Numbered from the stretch's first letter, positions 1 through 8,440 are shown. The stretch is DNA of 64,000 nt from Psychroserpens luteus (GCF_015319355.1 NZ_JADILU010000001.1:372001-436000), one strand, 5' to 3'. Numbers and translations are program-made. Notes: generated by a model from the letters alone, not told the origin.

Positions 1-96
1 ACTCATCTTTCCCCATTTTGGTTTGGTTTCAACTCTTAAATTGTTGATTCTATTTATAACAGTTTCTGTTTCCTTTTGGTCAAATATATTAGTCAT
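1..96 (-). CDS. DUF1569/DinB-like protein, N-terminal fragment cut by the window edge
   Basis: The minus strand is open from an ATG at 96 to the window edge, giving 32 residues that begin MTNIFDQKETETVINRINNL and end in KPKWGKMS. That opening, with a Trp-Gly-Lys-Met stretch near residue 30, is what I associate with the small DUF1569 (DinB-like helical bundle) proteins of flavobacteria, whose function is unknown. The rest of the gene lies outside the window, so the family call rests on the N-terminus only. It is divergent from the gene that begins at 142, with 45 bases between them. Confidence 0.5.
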   Translation of the reverse strand, partial: MTNIFDQKETETVINRINNLRVETKPKWGKMS

Positions 97-141
97 GGTT
101 TTGTCCTATTTTTACATAGCAATTTAACTAAATTAAACTGA

Positions 142-488
142 ATGGCTTCCTACAATCTTTCAAAACCAAAACGTGATCAACTTGTTGGGCAAATCAATCT
201 AGAGATTGCTAATGATTTATCTCTTGGGAAAACTGAAAACATTATAACTTATTTTTCAAATGAAGATACTTACATTAGAAAAATAGGATATCTAACAATT
301 GGCAAATTGCTTATAAAAAAGGATGTTTAAAAACAGTCGTGGCGCATTTAAATACATGGGAGAATAAAGTTCTAGTAGAAAAAGCACTTGATAAAATAGT
401 AGATGTTCATAATCGGTATAAAAAGCTTGCGATTTTAAGTCAAGACCAGGCCATTGCCTACATTGATAAAAATTACAGAACACAATAG
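142..488 (+). pseudogene. Frameshifted small protein gene of unknown family (about 115 residues if repaired)
   Basis: An ATG at 142 opens a frame of 62 residues that stops at 330. The next frame continues without a stop from about 306 to the TAG at 486-488, with a coding-like product (LKTVVAHLNTW, then EKALDKIVDVHNRYKKLAIL, ending IAYIDKNYRTQ). Adding one base near 304-308 (the ttgct before the A-run) would join the two parts into one protein of about 115 residues. The helical, HEAT-like look is an impression and I do not recognise the family. The break could be a true one-base deletion or a sequencing error beside the A-run. A diverged copy of its last codons lies at 1419-1487. Confidence 0.55.
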
Positions 489-654
489 TTTATCTTTTAC
501 AAAAATTCTTTTATAGTTTCTAACTATGAAAAACAAATTAAAGTAAGAAAATTCTTTAATTTGTTAATTAAAAACGCTATTTGTCTAAAAATTATGCATT
601 TCGTTTTTTATCATTTTATATTAGATTTTTATTAACCCCAAATCTCTATATATT

Positions 655-1206
655 ATGAAAAAAAACTATCTCTTATATTTTCTATTCACAGTATTACTCT
701 TCTCTTCATGTACAGAGAATGAAAGTATTGAAGAACAAATAGATATTGAAGAAGTGGCCTCTGATGAACCATGCTTTACGACCGCACTTATTGCTGGACA
801 AAATTATGATGCAGGAATTGTGACTGCAGATATTGATGGCGACAACTTAATTATTACCTTTTCTAGCAATGGTGACTGGATAATAGGGACCACACATTTA
901 AGTGTTGGAAATTGTGATGAGGACTGGGTTCCACTTACAGGTTCAGGGAATCCACAAATTGGACAGTTTGAATATACAGAACCTTTTTCTATAACACCTT
1001 ATGAAGTAGTTTACATAATTTCATTAGAAGGTTTGGATGATAATTATTGCTTTGCAGCGCATGCTGAAGTAGAAGGTCCAGACGGTAATGGTGAAACAGC
1101 ATGGGCAGAAGGTCCTGAGTTTGACGGAAGAAGTTGGGCTATGTTTGTGGAAGCTACATTGTCTGAATGTGAAGATGGCGATGATGGTGGTAACAATGCA
1201 TTTTAA
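655..1206 (+). CDS. Exported lipoprotein of unknown function
   Basis: 183 residues. The N-terminus MKKNYLLYFLFTVLLFSSC is a lipoprotein signal peptide with Cys19 as the lipidated residue, followed by an acidic linker (TENESIEEQIDIEE). The mature part is rich in Asp, Glu and Gly and has no transmembrane segment. It has a GDWIIGTTHLSVG stretch and, near residue 160, ETAWAEGPEFDGRSWAMFVE, which resembles a motif seen in other Bacteroidota surface lipoproteins of unknown role. The C-terminus is a short Asp/Gly tail. The gene stands alone between two homologous gene ends (488 and 1487) and is followed by a strong terminator. No function can be assigned. Confidence 0.75.
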   Translation: MKKNYLLYFLFTVLLFSSCTENESIEEQIDIEEVASDEPCFTTALIAGQNYDAGIVTADIDGDNLIITFSSNGDWIIGTTHLSVGNCDEDWVPLTGSGNPQIGQFEYTEPFSITPYEVVYIISLEGLDDNYCFAAHAEVEGPDGNGETAWAEGPEFDGRSWAMFVEATLSECEDGDDGGNNAF

Positions 1207-1244
1207 TTAATAGGATAAATAATTTCTTATAAAAGAATTGTTAG

Positions 1245-1316
1245 GAGTCCATAAAAGTATAATGCTATAATCTATCAAGGAGTATAACATTCTACTTTTA
1301 TGGACTCTTTTTTTTT
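1245..1316 (+). terminator. Long-stem intrinsic terminator after the lipoprotein gene
   Basis: Two perfectly complementary 15-base arms (1245-1259 and 1293-1307, GAGTCCATAAAAGTA and its complement) enclose a 33-base loop and are followed by a run of nine T. It lies 39 bases after the stop at 1206. The loop is longer than usual for a terminator and contains a second partial pairing (tataatgctata / agtataacatt). Confidence 0.75.
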
Positions 1317-1418
1317 ATGAATAAGAAATTCCTTAAACCGTCTTTATTGTTTACCAGTTTTTAGCATTATAAAAACATCTCTACCTAATGTTTCTTGTGG
1401 TTTTAAAAGATATGATTT

Positions 1419-1487
1419 TTTAAAAAGTTAGCTACTTTAACGAAAGAGCAGTCAATTGCTTATATTGATAACAATTATATTTCATAA
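1419..1487 (+). pseudogene. 3'-end remnant homologous to the end of the 142-488 gene
   Basis: Read in frame from 1419, this stretch gives LKKLATLTKEQSIAYIDNNY, then IS and a stop. The end of the 142-488 gene reads YKKLAILSQDQAIAYIDKNY, RTQ, stop. The likeness continues after the stop codons (tttRtcttttaYaaa in both). No start codon or longer frame is seen upstream, so this is a diverged fragment. It lies 72 bases before yraN. Confidence 0.6.
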
Positions 1488-1558
1488 TAATTTGTCTTTT
1501 ATAAAGGTTCGTAATCGTTACGACTAACAACTGAGGACTAAAAACTGAAAACTTAATT

Positions 1559-1918
1559 TTGGCAAACCACAATGAACTAGGAAAAAAAGGAGAAGAATTA
1601 GCTACAGACTTCTTGCTTAAAAATGGATATGAGATTATAGTAAGAAACTACACTTATCAAAAAGCAGAAGTTGATATTATTGCTAAGAAAGAAAATGTCT
1701 TAGCAATCGTTGAAGTGAAAACTAGAACTAGTGCAGATTTTGGTGATCCTCAACAATTCTTGAAACCTAAACAAATGCAACGTATTATCAAAGCAGTAGA
1801 TTACTTTGTAAACGACAATGAAATGGATGTTGAAGTGCGTTTTGATATTATCGCAATTGTTTTAAATAAAAAGGGAATGAATTTAGAGCATTTAGAAGAT
1901 GCCTTTTATCATTTTTAA
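1559..1918 (+). CDS. yraN: YraN/UPF0102 family endonuclease-fold protein
   Basis: 119 residues, the usual size for UPF0102 (YraN). The N-terminal NELGKKGEELATDFLLKNGY and the core KAEVDIIAKKENVLAIVEVKTR are family hallmarks. The second is the Asp-Glu-x-Lys core of the PD-(D/E)xK nuclease fold (E55, D57, then ExK in VEVKTR). The biological role is not settled, although a part in DNA processing or natural transformation is often assumed. The start appears to be TTG at 1559, because no in-frame ATG gives the conserved N-terminus. The gene stands alone, and its stop overlaps the end of the convergent membrane protein by four bases. Confidence 0.9.
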   Translation: MANHNELGKKGEELATDFLLKNGYEIIVRNYTYQKAEVDIIAKKENVLAIVEVKTRTSADFGDPQQFLKPKQMQRIIKAVDYFVNDNEMDVEVRFDIIAIVLNKKGMNLEHLEDAFYHF

Positions 1919-2253
1919 AAAATGATTGAGATACTAATTAATATAAGAGAGTAGTATAATATATTAATACATTTTTCCTTATTGTTTAATGCTAAATAGC
2001 GTTTAAATTCTTCTCTAACAAGTTTTGATGATAAACTAAATGATAGAATAATCACAGCTAAAAATATAAACCAATATAGAGAATCAGGATAATTTAAAAA
2101 ATAACCAGTCGCTATATAAGATGTGATTAATAAAGAAGAAATAGCAAACTTAATTTTATCTAATTTATTGAGTTTATTGCGCTTAACGCATTCAAACACC
2201 TTATATAATAAGAGGGAAATTAGGGTAATTCCTATGATAAGTGTTGTACTCAT
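1915..2253 (-). CDS. Small multi-pass membrane protein of unknown function
   Basis: 112 residues with four hydrophobic segments, at about residues 3-22, 36-55, 58-78 and 95-112, separated by short Lys/Arg-rich loops (ECVKRNKLNKLDKIK and SSKLVREEFKRY). I see no catalytic motif and do not recognise the family. The gene is convergent with yraN (stop codons overlap) and is 125 bases from nadD, the next gene upstream on the same strand. No terminator separates them, so it may be read through from the yicC-gmk-nadD operon. Confidence 0.6.
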   Translation of the reverse strand: MSTTLIIGITLISLLLYKVFECVKRNKLNKLDKIKFAISSLLITSYIATGYFLNYPDSLYWFIFLAVIILSFSLSSKLVREEFKRYLALNNKEKCINILYYSLILISISIIF

Positions 2254-2378
2254 TTATGATTAAAAAATTAGATAATAAAAGTAAAGGTTTTTTTTAATGA
2301 ATGAAACAATTTTAACGAATAGTTTACAGTTTTATTCACTTAGCATTGCTAACGTTTAAAAACGAAAATTATTGTACA

Positions 2379-2957
2379 CTATCTATAAAAATTCATTTCA
2401 TCTAAATATTCCCAAACATGTTCTGGTAACATTGGTCTCACATTCTTACCATCTTTAATTGATTTACGAATAAATGTTGATGATAATTCCATAATAGGAG
2501 CATTCACTTTATGAATCTTATGATGGTTGTCAAATTGTGTTTCTGCTTTTCCTTCGGAAATTCTAGGATAGACATAAATATCATGATTTTCTAAAATGAG
2601 TTCATAATTTTTCCACTTGTGAAAGCTTTTTAAATTATCCTCTCCCATAATTAATGAGAATTCATGTTGAAGATATTTTTCTTGAAGATAAGTTAACGTA
2701 TTTATAGTGTAATTTGGTTGAGGTAAATCAAACTCAATATCGCTAGGTTCTAGTTTTTCATAGTCTTCGGTTGCGCGATAGACCATTTCAAAACGCTGAC
2801 GATTATCCAATAATGAACTTTTCTTTTTAAACGGACTGTGAGGTGTGACAACAAACCAAATTTTATCCAAATCACTATATTCTGCAAGATGATTTGCAAT
2901 CGTTAAATGTCCAACATGAATTGGGTTAAAAGTTCCAAAATACAAGCCAATCTTCAT
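2379..2957 (-). CDS. nadD: Nicotinate-nucleotide adenylyltransferase
   Basis: 192 residues, normal for NadD. The enzyme transfers AMP from ATP to nicotinate mononucleotide, the penultimate step of cytoplasmic NAD synthesis. The nucleotidyltransferase signature GTFNPIHVGH is at residues 8-17 (HxGH form) and the C-terminal SSTFIRKSI motif that binds the ATP phosphates is at about 159-167. The central PHSPFKKK stretch (residues 39-46) is also typical. It is the last gene of an apparent yicC-gmk-nadD operon, with three bases between gmk and nadD. This order is common in flavobacteria. Confidence 0.95.
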   Translation of the reverse strand: MKIGLYFGTFNPIHVGHLTIANHLAEYSDLDKIWFVVTPHSPFKKKSSLLDNRQRFEMVYRATEDYEKLEPSDIEFDLPQPNYTINTLTYLQEKYLQHEFSLIMGEDNLKSFHKWKNYELILENHDIYVYPRISEGKAETQFDNHHKIHKVNAPIMELSSTFIRKSIKDGKNVRPMLPEHVWEYLDEMNFYR

Positions 2958-2960
2958 AAT

Positions 2961-3551
2961 TTATTCTTCAATAAAATTAGAAACTAAGTTGTAAGCATCT
3001 TCTAGAGCTGTGTCTAAATCTTTGTTTAATACAATTTTATCAAATAGAGGAGCTGTTGCTAGCTCAGCAGGTGCTTTTGCAACACGCATATTAATTTTAT
3101 CTACACTTTCTTCACCACGTTCTTTGAGTCTTATAACAAGTTCGTTGAGATCTGGTGGTTTGACAAAAATAGCTATTGTTTCTTCTGGGAATTTCTTTTT
3201 TATACGCAAGCCTCCAGAAACATCAATATCAAAAATCACATTTTTTCCTTTTCCCCAAATGCGTTCAATTTCTGTTTTTAAAGTTCCGTAGAAATTATCA
3301 CGATATACTTCTTCCCATTCTAAAAACTCATCGTTTTTAATTCGGTTTTTAAAATCTTTAGGATCTAGAAAGTAATAATCTTTTCCGTGGATTTCATTTC
3401 CCCGTTTTTCTCTCGATGTTGCTGAAATTGAAAACTCTAAATTAAGTTCCTTTTGTTTTAGTAAATGTCTTACGATGGTTGTCTTTCCAGATCCTGAAGG
3501 TGCTGAAAACACAATTAATTTACCTCTGTTTTTATTTTTTATTTCTGACAC
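2961..3551 (-). CDS. gmk: Guanylate kinase
   Basis: 196 residues, the usual length. It phosphorylates GMP to GDP with ATP in the cytoplasm. The P-loop APSGSGKTT is at residues 17-25, followed by the GMP-binding region SATSREKRGNEIHGKDYYF (about 43-61) with the conserved Ser, Arg and Tyr residues, and by the EWEEVYRDNFYGT stretch at about 79-91. The lid and adenine-binding parts are at 130-165. It is the middle gene of yicC-gmk-nadD, 26 bases after yicC. The ATG start gives a short Lys/Asn-rich N-terminal extension before GKLIVFSAPSG. Confidence 0.95.
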   Translation of the reverse strand: MSEIKNKNRGKLIVFSAPSGSGKTTIVRHLLKQKELNLEFSISATSREKRGNEIHGKDYYFLDPKDFKNRIKNDEFLEWEEVYRDNFYGTLKTEIERIWGKGKNVIFDIDVSGGLRIKKKFPEETIAIFVKPPDLNELVIRLKERGEESVDKINMRVAKAPAELATAPLFDKIVLNKDLDTALEDAYNLVSNFIEE

Positions 3552-3577
3552 TTAATTTGCTTTAATAGATTTTAAAA

Positions 3578-4435
3578 TTACAGTACGTTCAATAACTGTT
3601 CCTTAATTTTCTCTAATTCATCTTTCATTTGTACAACTAACTTTTGCATTGGTGCGTGATTTGATTTTGAACCAATTGTATTGATTTCTCGTCCCATTTC
3701 TTGAGAGATAAAACCTAGTTTTTTACCATTAGAATCCTCAGATTTTAAAGCTTTCTGAAAATATTCTAAATGATTTTTTAATCGCACTTTTTCTTCAGTG
3801 ATATCAAATTTTTCTATGTAGTAAACGAGTTCCTGTTCAAAACGGTTCTCATCAACTTTTTCTTTTATGTCAGCAATACCTTTAGTTAATCGTTCACGTA
3901 CACCTTCTATACGATCTGGATCCATAGCAATAACGTCATCCAAAAGATTAGAAATACTTTGCACACGACCAATAAAGTCGGCCTCTAGCATTTCGCCTTC
4001 GTCTAATCTATATTGTTGGATTTTTTCTAGACTACTATCAATCACAGTTGCGATTTCGCTCCATTCATTTTCGTCAATTTCATCACGCTCTGTAGTTAAT
4101 GCGTCTGGCATGCGAATTGCCATTTTGAGCATTTCGGTATCGTTACCATCAACTACTTCTTTTAATTGTTTGATGTATTGTTTAACAACAGTTTTATTGA
4201 TTTGTGTTGAGGTTTCTTCTCCAGTAATCTCCATATAAAGCGAGAAATCGACTTTACCTCTTACCAATTTAGAAGCGATTAGCTTTCTAATTCCTAATTC
4301 TTTTTCACGATACATTGAAGGCATTCGTGTATTGAGGTCTAAATTTTTACTATTTAGAGATTTAATTTCTATAGAGATTTTTTTAGTAGGAAGCTGTATT
4401 ACAGACTTTCCATATCCTGTCATTGATTGTATCAT
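3578..4435 (-). CDS. yicC: YicC-family endoribonuclease
   Basis: 285 residues, matching the YicC family (about 290). The N-terminal MIQSMTGYGKSVIQL and the IEIKSLNSKNLDLNTRMP stretch (residues 22-39) belong to the YicC-like N domain. The C-terminal DUF1732 domain carries GKKLGFISQEMGREINTIGS with the invariant EMxREINT, followed by SKSNHA. The family is described as a stress-related endoribonuclease acting on RNA, with work done mainly on the Escherichia coli protein. It is the first gene of the operon with gmk and nadD, and a TACCTTTG promoter element lies 22 bases upstream. Confidence 0.92.
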   Translation of the reverse strand: MIQSMTGYGKSVIQLPTKKISIEIKSLNSKNLDLNTRMPSMYREKELGIRKLIASKLVRGKVDFSLYMEITGEETSTQINKTVVKQYIKQLKEVVDGNDTEMLKMAIRMPDALTTERDEIDENEWSEIATVIDSSLEKIQQYRLDEGEMLEADFIGRVQSISNLLDDVIAMDPDRIEGVRERLTKGIADIKEKVDENRFEQELVYYIEKFDITEEKVRLKNHLEYFQKALKSEDSNGKKLGFISQEMGREINTIGSKSNHAPMQKLVVQMKDELEKIKEQLLNVL

Positions 4436-4456
4436 GAACGCATTTTAAAAGTTGAG

Positions 4457-4464
4457 CAAAGGTA
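4457..4464 (-). promoter_or_regulatory. -7 element of the yicC-gmk-nadD promoter
   Basis: Read on the minus strand this is TACCTTTG, a perfect match to the Bacteroidota TAnnTTTG consensus, 22 bases upstream of the yicC ATG. No clear -33 TTG is present. Confidence 0.5.
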
Positions 4465-4514
4465 AGGAAAATCATAAAGTTATAAAGCGGTTCGTTATGG
4501 TTTATAAAAAACGA

Positions 4515-4522
4515 TAACTTTG
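4515..4522 (+). promoter_or_regulatory. -7 element of the thioesterase promoter
   Basis: TAACTTTG matches TAnnTTTG and lies 19 bases upstream of the ATG at 4542. It is divergent from the yicC promoter, with 50 bases between the two elements. Confidence 0.5.
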
Positions 4523-4541
4523 CACTCTTAAATATTAAAAT

Positions 4542-5018
4542 ATGTACAAAAAAGATTTTGAAATTAGATGGAGTGATATTGATGCAAATAGCCATTTGGC
4601 TAATTCTGCTTATATAAATTTTATGAGCCATACGCGAGTAGGGTTTTTGAATGAGCATGGGTTTTCTATGAAAAAACTTATAGAATATGGGATTGGTCCT
4701 GTAGTGTTTTCTGAGCATATTCATTATTTCAAAGAATCTTTTTTAGGTCAAACCTTAACAGTTACACTTACAGTTTCAGGATTAAGTGATGACGGAATGT
4801 TCTTCAAATTTGAACACAATTTTTACAATGAAAAAGGAAAGCATGTCGCGACTTGCGATATTCTTGGTGCTTGGATCAATCTAAAAACGCGAAGTTTGAC
4901 AGTTCTTCCTGGGAATCTAAAAGATCTAGTGGAGAAATTTCCGAAGTCATCAAATTTTAAAACATTAACAAAGGAAGACACACGTCAATCTGGTAAAAAA
5001 CCTCAGGATTTAGCCTAA
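4542..5018 (+). CDS. Hotdog-fold acyl-CoA thioesterase
   Basis: 158 residues, the size of 4-hydroxybenzoyl-CoA thioesterase/YbgC-type hotdog proteins. The N-terminal region WSDIDANSHLANSAYINFM (residues 10-28) is the family active-site helix: Asp14, Asn17 and His18 match the D-x-N-x-H pattern that includes the catalytic acid. The rest is a beta-sheet with the expected hydrophobic pattern (QTLTVTLTVSGLSDDGMFF). It probably hydrolyses short or aromatic acyl-CoAs in the cytoplasm, but the substrate cannot be read from sequence. The gene is single and has its own promoter. Its stop overlaps the end of the convergent transporter gene by four bases. Confidence 0.85.
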   Translation: MYKKDFEIRWSDIDANSHLANSAYINFMSHTRVGFLNEHGFSMKKLIEYGIGPVVFSEHIHYFKESFLGQTLTVTLTVSGLSDDGMFFKFEHNFYNEKGKHVATCDILGAWINLKTRSLTVLPGNLKDLVEKFPKSSNFKTLTKEDTRQSGKKPQDLA

Positions 5019-5908
5019 GTTGAAGCTTTAGGCTTTTTGGTCACCAAATACACACCAGAAAAAATCAAACACATTGCCATGATTTTTATGGAATCTATAT
5101 GGTCTACTCCCATGATAATTGCAAAAAGTCCAGCAATAACAGGCTGTAGGTAAATAAACACACCTACTGTGGACGCTTTAAGGGATTTTAAGGCTAGAGG
5201 ATTTAAAAAATAAGTACCAAACGTAGCTCCAATAACTACAAACAATACCGAAAACCAAATGTATGGTGAAAAGCTACTCCATTCAATTTCTGTAGTCTCG
5301 GTATATCCAAAAGGTAGTAATAAAATTAACCCGAATAAAAAGAGCCATTTAATAAATGTAAATGGATGATATTTAGCGGTTAACCTTTTAATTATTATCA
5401 CATAGATACTGTAAGATATCGCATTGATAAATATAAATAGATTACCAAGTGCTACATTGTCTCCTACGCGATCAGACTTGCCTAAAGCAGTTAATAAAAG
5501 ACCTCCACAAAATGCTAAAAGAATACCTCCTATTTTTAGTTTAGTAAGTTTTTCGTTTAAAAAGAAAATAGACAATACCATGATAATTATTGGAGTAATC
5601 GTCATAATTACAGATGCATGAATAGGAGATGTATATTCTAAGCCTTTTAAAAAAAAGAGCATATTAATTCCAACACCAAAAACAGCAGCAAAAAAGATAG
5701 TAATGTAGTCTTTTCGGTCTATTTTTTCACTTTTAAAGAAAAATCCCATTAACCAAAATAAAATAGTTGCTCCAATAACTCTAAGAAGCACAAAGCCAAA
5801 GGGTTTTATGAAATTTTCATTCATAACATTTTTGGCAAATGTATAATTTAGACCATATAATAATTGCACAATAATTAATGCAATTAATGCAAACAGGCGA
5901 CTATTCAT
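5015..5908 (-). CDS. EamA-family (drug/metabolite superfamily) exporter
   Basis: 297 residues with about ten hydrophobic segments arranged as two five-helix repeats, as in EamA/RhaT-type transporters. The first repeat begins LIIVQLLYGLNYTFAKNV (residues 12-29), where the Asn-Tyr-Thr stretch after TM1 is typical. The second begins near residue 152 (LGNLFIFINAISYSIYVIII). These inner-membrane carriers export metabolites or amino acids, and the substrate is unknown. The start overlaps the end of the upstream ArsC-like gene by eight bases, so the two are probably co-transcribed and translationally coupled. Confidence 0.88.
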   Translation of the reverse strand: MNSRLFALIALIIVQLLYGLNYTFAKNVMNENFIKPFGFVLLRVIGATILFWLMGFFFKSEKIDRKDYITIFFAAVFGVGINMLFFLKGLEYTSPIHASVIMTITPIIIMVLSIFFLNEKLTKLKIGGILLAFCGGLLLTALGKSDRVGDNVALGNLFIFINAISYSIYVIIIKRLTAKYHPFTFIKWLFLFGLILLLPFGYTETTEIEWSSFSPYIWFSVLFVVIGATFGTYFLNPLALKSLKASTVGVFIYLQPVIAGLFAIIMGVDHIDSIKIMAMCLIFSGVYLVTKKPKAST

Positions 5909-6260
5909 TTTTATGGATAAAAGCTTTAGCTGCTTCTACTGTTTTTGCACTATTTCCAACGAATATTTTATCATTATAAATAATAACAGGTCGACTTAAA
6001 AAGGTGTAATGCTCTAATATGTAGTTTTTAAAATCATCTTCAGTGAGGTTTTGGTCTTTGAGACCCATCTCTTTGTAAAGTTTTGCTCTTTTACTAAATA
6101 ATGCTTCGTAACTGCCTGCCATTTCAGCGAGTTCTTCTAGTTGCTTAACCGTTATTTCTTCAGTTTTTATATCTTGAAATATGACATCATTTGGCAAATC
6201 CAATGATTTTATAATTCTTATACAAGTACTACATGTTTTTAAAAAGTATATTTTTTTCAT
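5901..6260 (-). CDS. ArsC/Spx-family thioredoxin-fold protein
   Basis: 119 residues, the length of ArsC/Spx-type proteins. The N-terminus MKKIYFLKTCSTC places Cys10 and Cys13 in a CxxC arrangement at the end of the first strand. The C-terminal LSRPVIIYNDKIFVGNS carries the conserved RP-x-I motif (Arg near residue 91). Annotated relatives are called arsenate reductase. The CxxC resembles Spx or YffB more than the single-Cys glutaredoxin-linked enzyme, so the reaction is uncertain. No arsenic-resistance genes lie nearby. It is the first gene of a pair with the EamA exporter. Confidence 0.8.
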   Translation of the reverse strand: MKKIYFLKTCSTCIRIIKSLDLPNDVIFQDIKTEEITVKQLEELAEMAGSYEALFSKRAKLYKEMGLKDQNLTEDDFKNYILEHYTFLSRPVIIYNDKIFVGNSAKTVEAAKAFIHKNE

Positions 6261-6362
6261 TGCCTATTTTACAATTTATAAGATAATATCTTGGTTTGCT
6301 TAATGCAAAGTAAACGGATTTCAGAAGAAAAATAGTTACTTTTATCCAAAATTTGAACTCCT

Positions 6363-7610
6363 ATGGATTATTATGCTATTGCATCAGTTTTAATTGTACT
6401 GTCTGCACTTTTTGGTTATATCAATGTGAGGTTTTTAAAACTGCCAATTACCATAGGTTTAATGCTTATTACTATAGTGTTTACTATCATAATAGTCGCT
6501 ATTGGTCAATTTGATGACACGTTGTTGTTGAGAGAAAAAGCACTTATTTCTCAAATTGATTTTAAAACGGTATTACTAGATATCATGTTAAGTTTTCTGC
6601 TTTTTGCAGGTGCGTTACATACCAATTTTAATCAGCTTAAAATTCAACGATGGCCTGTATTGGTTTTTGCGACTTTAGGTGTATTAGTCTCCACTTTTTT
6701 AGTGGGAATTTTAACCTTCTATCTATTGCAAATACTAGGTTTAGATGTTGCTTTTATATATTGTTTATTATTTGGAGCCTTAATTTCTCCAACAGATCCC
6801 ATAGCAGTTTTGGGAATTTTGAAAAAAGCCGGAGCTCCTAAAAAACTAGAAACCAAAATTGTTGGAGAATCATTATTTAATGATGGTGTTGGTGTTGTTG
6901 TGTTCTTGACCATATTTGCAATCGCAGCGAAACCTGATGCAGCAATTGATATTAATGAAATAGGAAAATTGTTTGGTCAAGAAGTATTGGGAGGTATTGC
7001 ACTTGGTCTCGTTTTAGGTTATATCACCTATAAATTATTAAAATCAATTGATGATTATGAGGTTGAGGTTATCATCACAATTGCTACAGTAATGGGCGGA
7101 AGTTTATTGGCACATCAATGGCATTTATCTGCACCATTAGCAATGGTGACTGCAGGATTAATTGTTGGAAATGATACCGTTAGAAAAAATTCCATGTCAG
7201 ATCTTACTGAGGTGTATGTAGATAAATTTTGGGAACTTATTGATGTTTTACTAAACACAGTTCTTTTTGTAATGATAGGTATGGAAATGCTTGTATTGAG
7301 TTTTCAGACGACTTATATTATAGCAGGTGTTATTTCAATTCCGTTGGTATTGTTAAGTAGATATCTTTCATTATGGTTGCCTATAAAATTCTTTGATAAA
7401 AAGTTACAGTTTGTTAAAAACACCAATTTAATTATGACTTGGGGAGGGTTAAGAGGTGGTATTTCTATTGCATTGGCGCTGAGTTTAACACAAGATATGC
7501 ACAGAGAATTATTTTTAGTGATTACCTATATCATCGTCGTATTTTCAATAATTGGTCAAGGTTTAACTGTAGAGCCAGTTATTAAAAGATTGACAAAAGA
7601 AGCAGACTAA
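6363..7610 (+). CDS. CPA1-type Na+/H+ antiporter (NhaP-like)
   Basis: 415 residues with about twelve transmembrane segments. The TM4-TM5 region shows SPTDPIAVLGILKKAG (about 140-155) and GESLFNDGVGVVVF (about 168-181), which contains the Asn-Asp pair that binds the cation in electroneutral CPA1 exchangers. A later WGGLRGGISIALAL (about 362-375) matches the conserved Arg-containing segment of NhaP/NHE proteins. It should exchange Na+ or K+ for H+ across the inner membrane. The gene is single, divergent from the ArsC-like gene and convergent with the DUF3298 lipoprotein (four-base overlap of the ends). There is no C-terminal regulatory domain. Confidence 0.9.
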   Translation: MDYYAIASVLIVLSALFGYINVRFLKLPITIGLMLITIVFTIIIVAIGQFDDTLLLREKALISQIDFKTVLLDIMLSFLLFAGALHTNFNQLKIQRWPVLVFATLGVLVSTFLVGILTFYLLQILGLDVAFIYCLLFGALISPTDPIAVLGILKKAGAPKKLETKIVGESLFNDGVGVVVFLTIFAIAAKPDAAIDINEIGKLFGQEVLGGIALGLVLGYITYKLLKSIDDYEVEVIITIATVMGGSLLAHQWHLSAPLAMVTAGLIVGNDTVRKNSMSDLTEVYVDKFWELIDVLLNTVLFVMIGMEMLVLSFQTTYIIAGVISIPLVLLSRYLSLWLPIKFFDKKLQFVKNTNLIMTWGGLRGGISIALALSLTQDMHRELFLVITYIIVVFSIIGQGLTVEPVIKRLTKEAD

Positions 7611-8329
7611 TTCATAATTAAAAATTCGCTAACATCTCCAAAAGGAATAGTAAACTCTACAATGCCTTGAGAATATGATGCAACTTCATAAGGATTGTAT
7701 AAAACGATAAGACCTTCATCGCTATAGCCTAAGGTTTCTGGAAGTTGGAACTCTTTTCCGAAGAACACATCCTCCATAATAATCTCACTTGTTTCCTCTT
7801 TAATTTCGGTTGCAAGTTTCTCTTTGATGACTTCGGAAAGTCCTTGCGCATTGCTAATAAGCTCTTTTTTATTATACTGTTTACCAGTTTGTGGATTAAA
7901 ATTGAAAAACCTAACATTGGTATTTCCATGAGCTCCACCAGTATCCAAATATGTTGTTATGGCAATGCTGATAATTTCTGGAGAACGATAGGTGACTTCT
8001 CCATCAATTAGAACTTCCCATTGCTGTGCAGAATCTGGAAAATCATTTTTAAAGCTGATGTATTCATTATTAAATTTTGCAATCGCATCATGTATATTTC
8101 CATCTGTATCATCATTCTCAGACACGTTGATTTGTTTGATAATATAGTTCTCAAGAGTTTGATTGATACGATTCGTGACTTCCTTTGTGCCTTCAGCTTT
8201 AGGGAAGTTTAGAGCTATTTCTGCACCTTCAGAAGTTTCAATTATTTCTTCGGAAAAATCAACTTTAACTTCTTTATCGCAAGAAATTGAAAGTATGAAA
8301 ACAAGTATTATGAGGCTGGTTTTTTTCAA
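7607..8329 (-). CDS. DUF4163/DUF3298 lipoprotein
   Basis: 240 residues. The signal peptide MKKTSLIILVFILSISC ends in a lipobox with Cys17. The mature protein has the order of DUF4163 (residues about 35-125, with the ITNRINQTLENYI-like VTNRINQTLENYIIKQI stretch) and DUF3298 (about 130-225, with TYLDTGGAHGNTNVRFFNFN and QGIVEFTIPFGDV). The same two domains make up the extracellular part of anti-sigma factor RsiV in Firmicutes, where it binds lysozyme. In Bacteroidota these proteins are mostly free lipoproteins of unknown role. A weak TACCTTTA element lies at 8358-8365 on the same strand. Confidence 0.85.
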   Translation of the reverse strand: MKKTSLIILVFILSISCDKEVKVDFSEEIIETSEGAEIALNFPKAEGTKEVTNRINQTLENYIIKQINVSENDDTDGNIHDAIAKFNNEYISFKNDFPDSAQQWEVLIDGEVTYRSPEIISIAITTYLDTGGAHGNTNVRFFNFNPQTGKQYNKKELISNAQGLSEVIKEKLATEIKEETSEIIMEDVFFGKEFQLPETLGYSDEGLIVLYNPYEVASYSQGIVEFTIPFGDVSEFLIMN

Positions 8330-8432
8330 AATTTAAAAGATTTTGTTAAACATTAGATAAAGGTATTGTATAGATTTGAATACAACGAATTAAAACTTTA
8401 ATTTGTTGTTTACTTCAATATTTTGAAATGAT

Positions 8433-8440
8433 TAAATTTG
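8433..8440 (+). promoter_or_regulatory. -7 element upstream of the cystathionine gamma-synthase-type gene
   Basis: TAAATTTG matches TAnnTTTG, 41 bases before the ATG. A TTG at 8406-8408 is slightly farther upstream than the usual -33 spacing. No riboswitch-like fold was recognised in the leader. Confidence 0.45.

Noticed and set aside
292-483. Minus-strand open frame of 63 codons
   Set aside because: It lies opposite the frameshifted gene, whose plus-strand frames have the more protein-like product. No family pattern.
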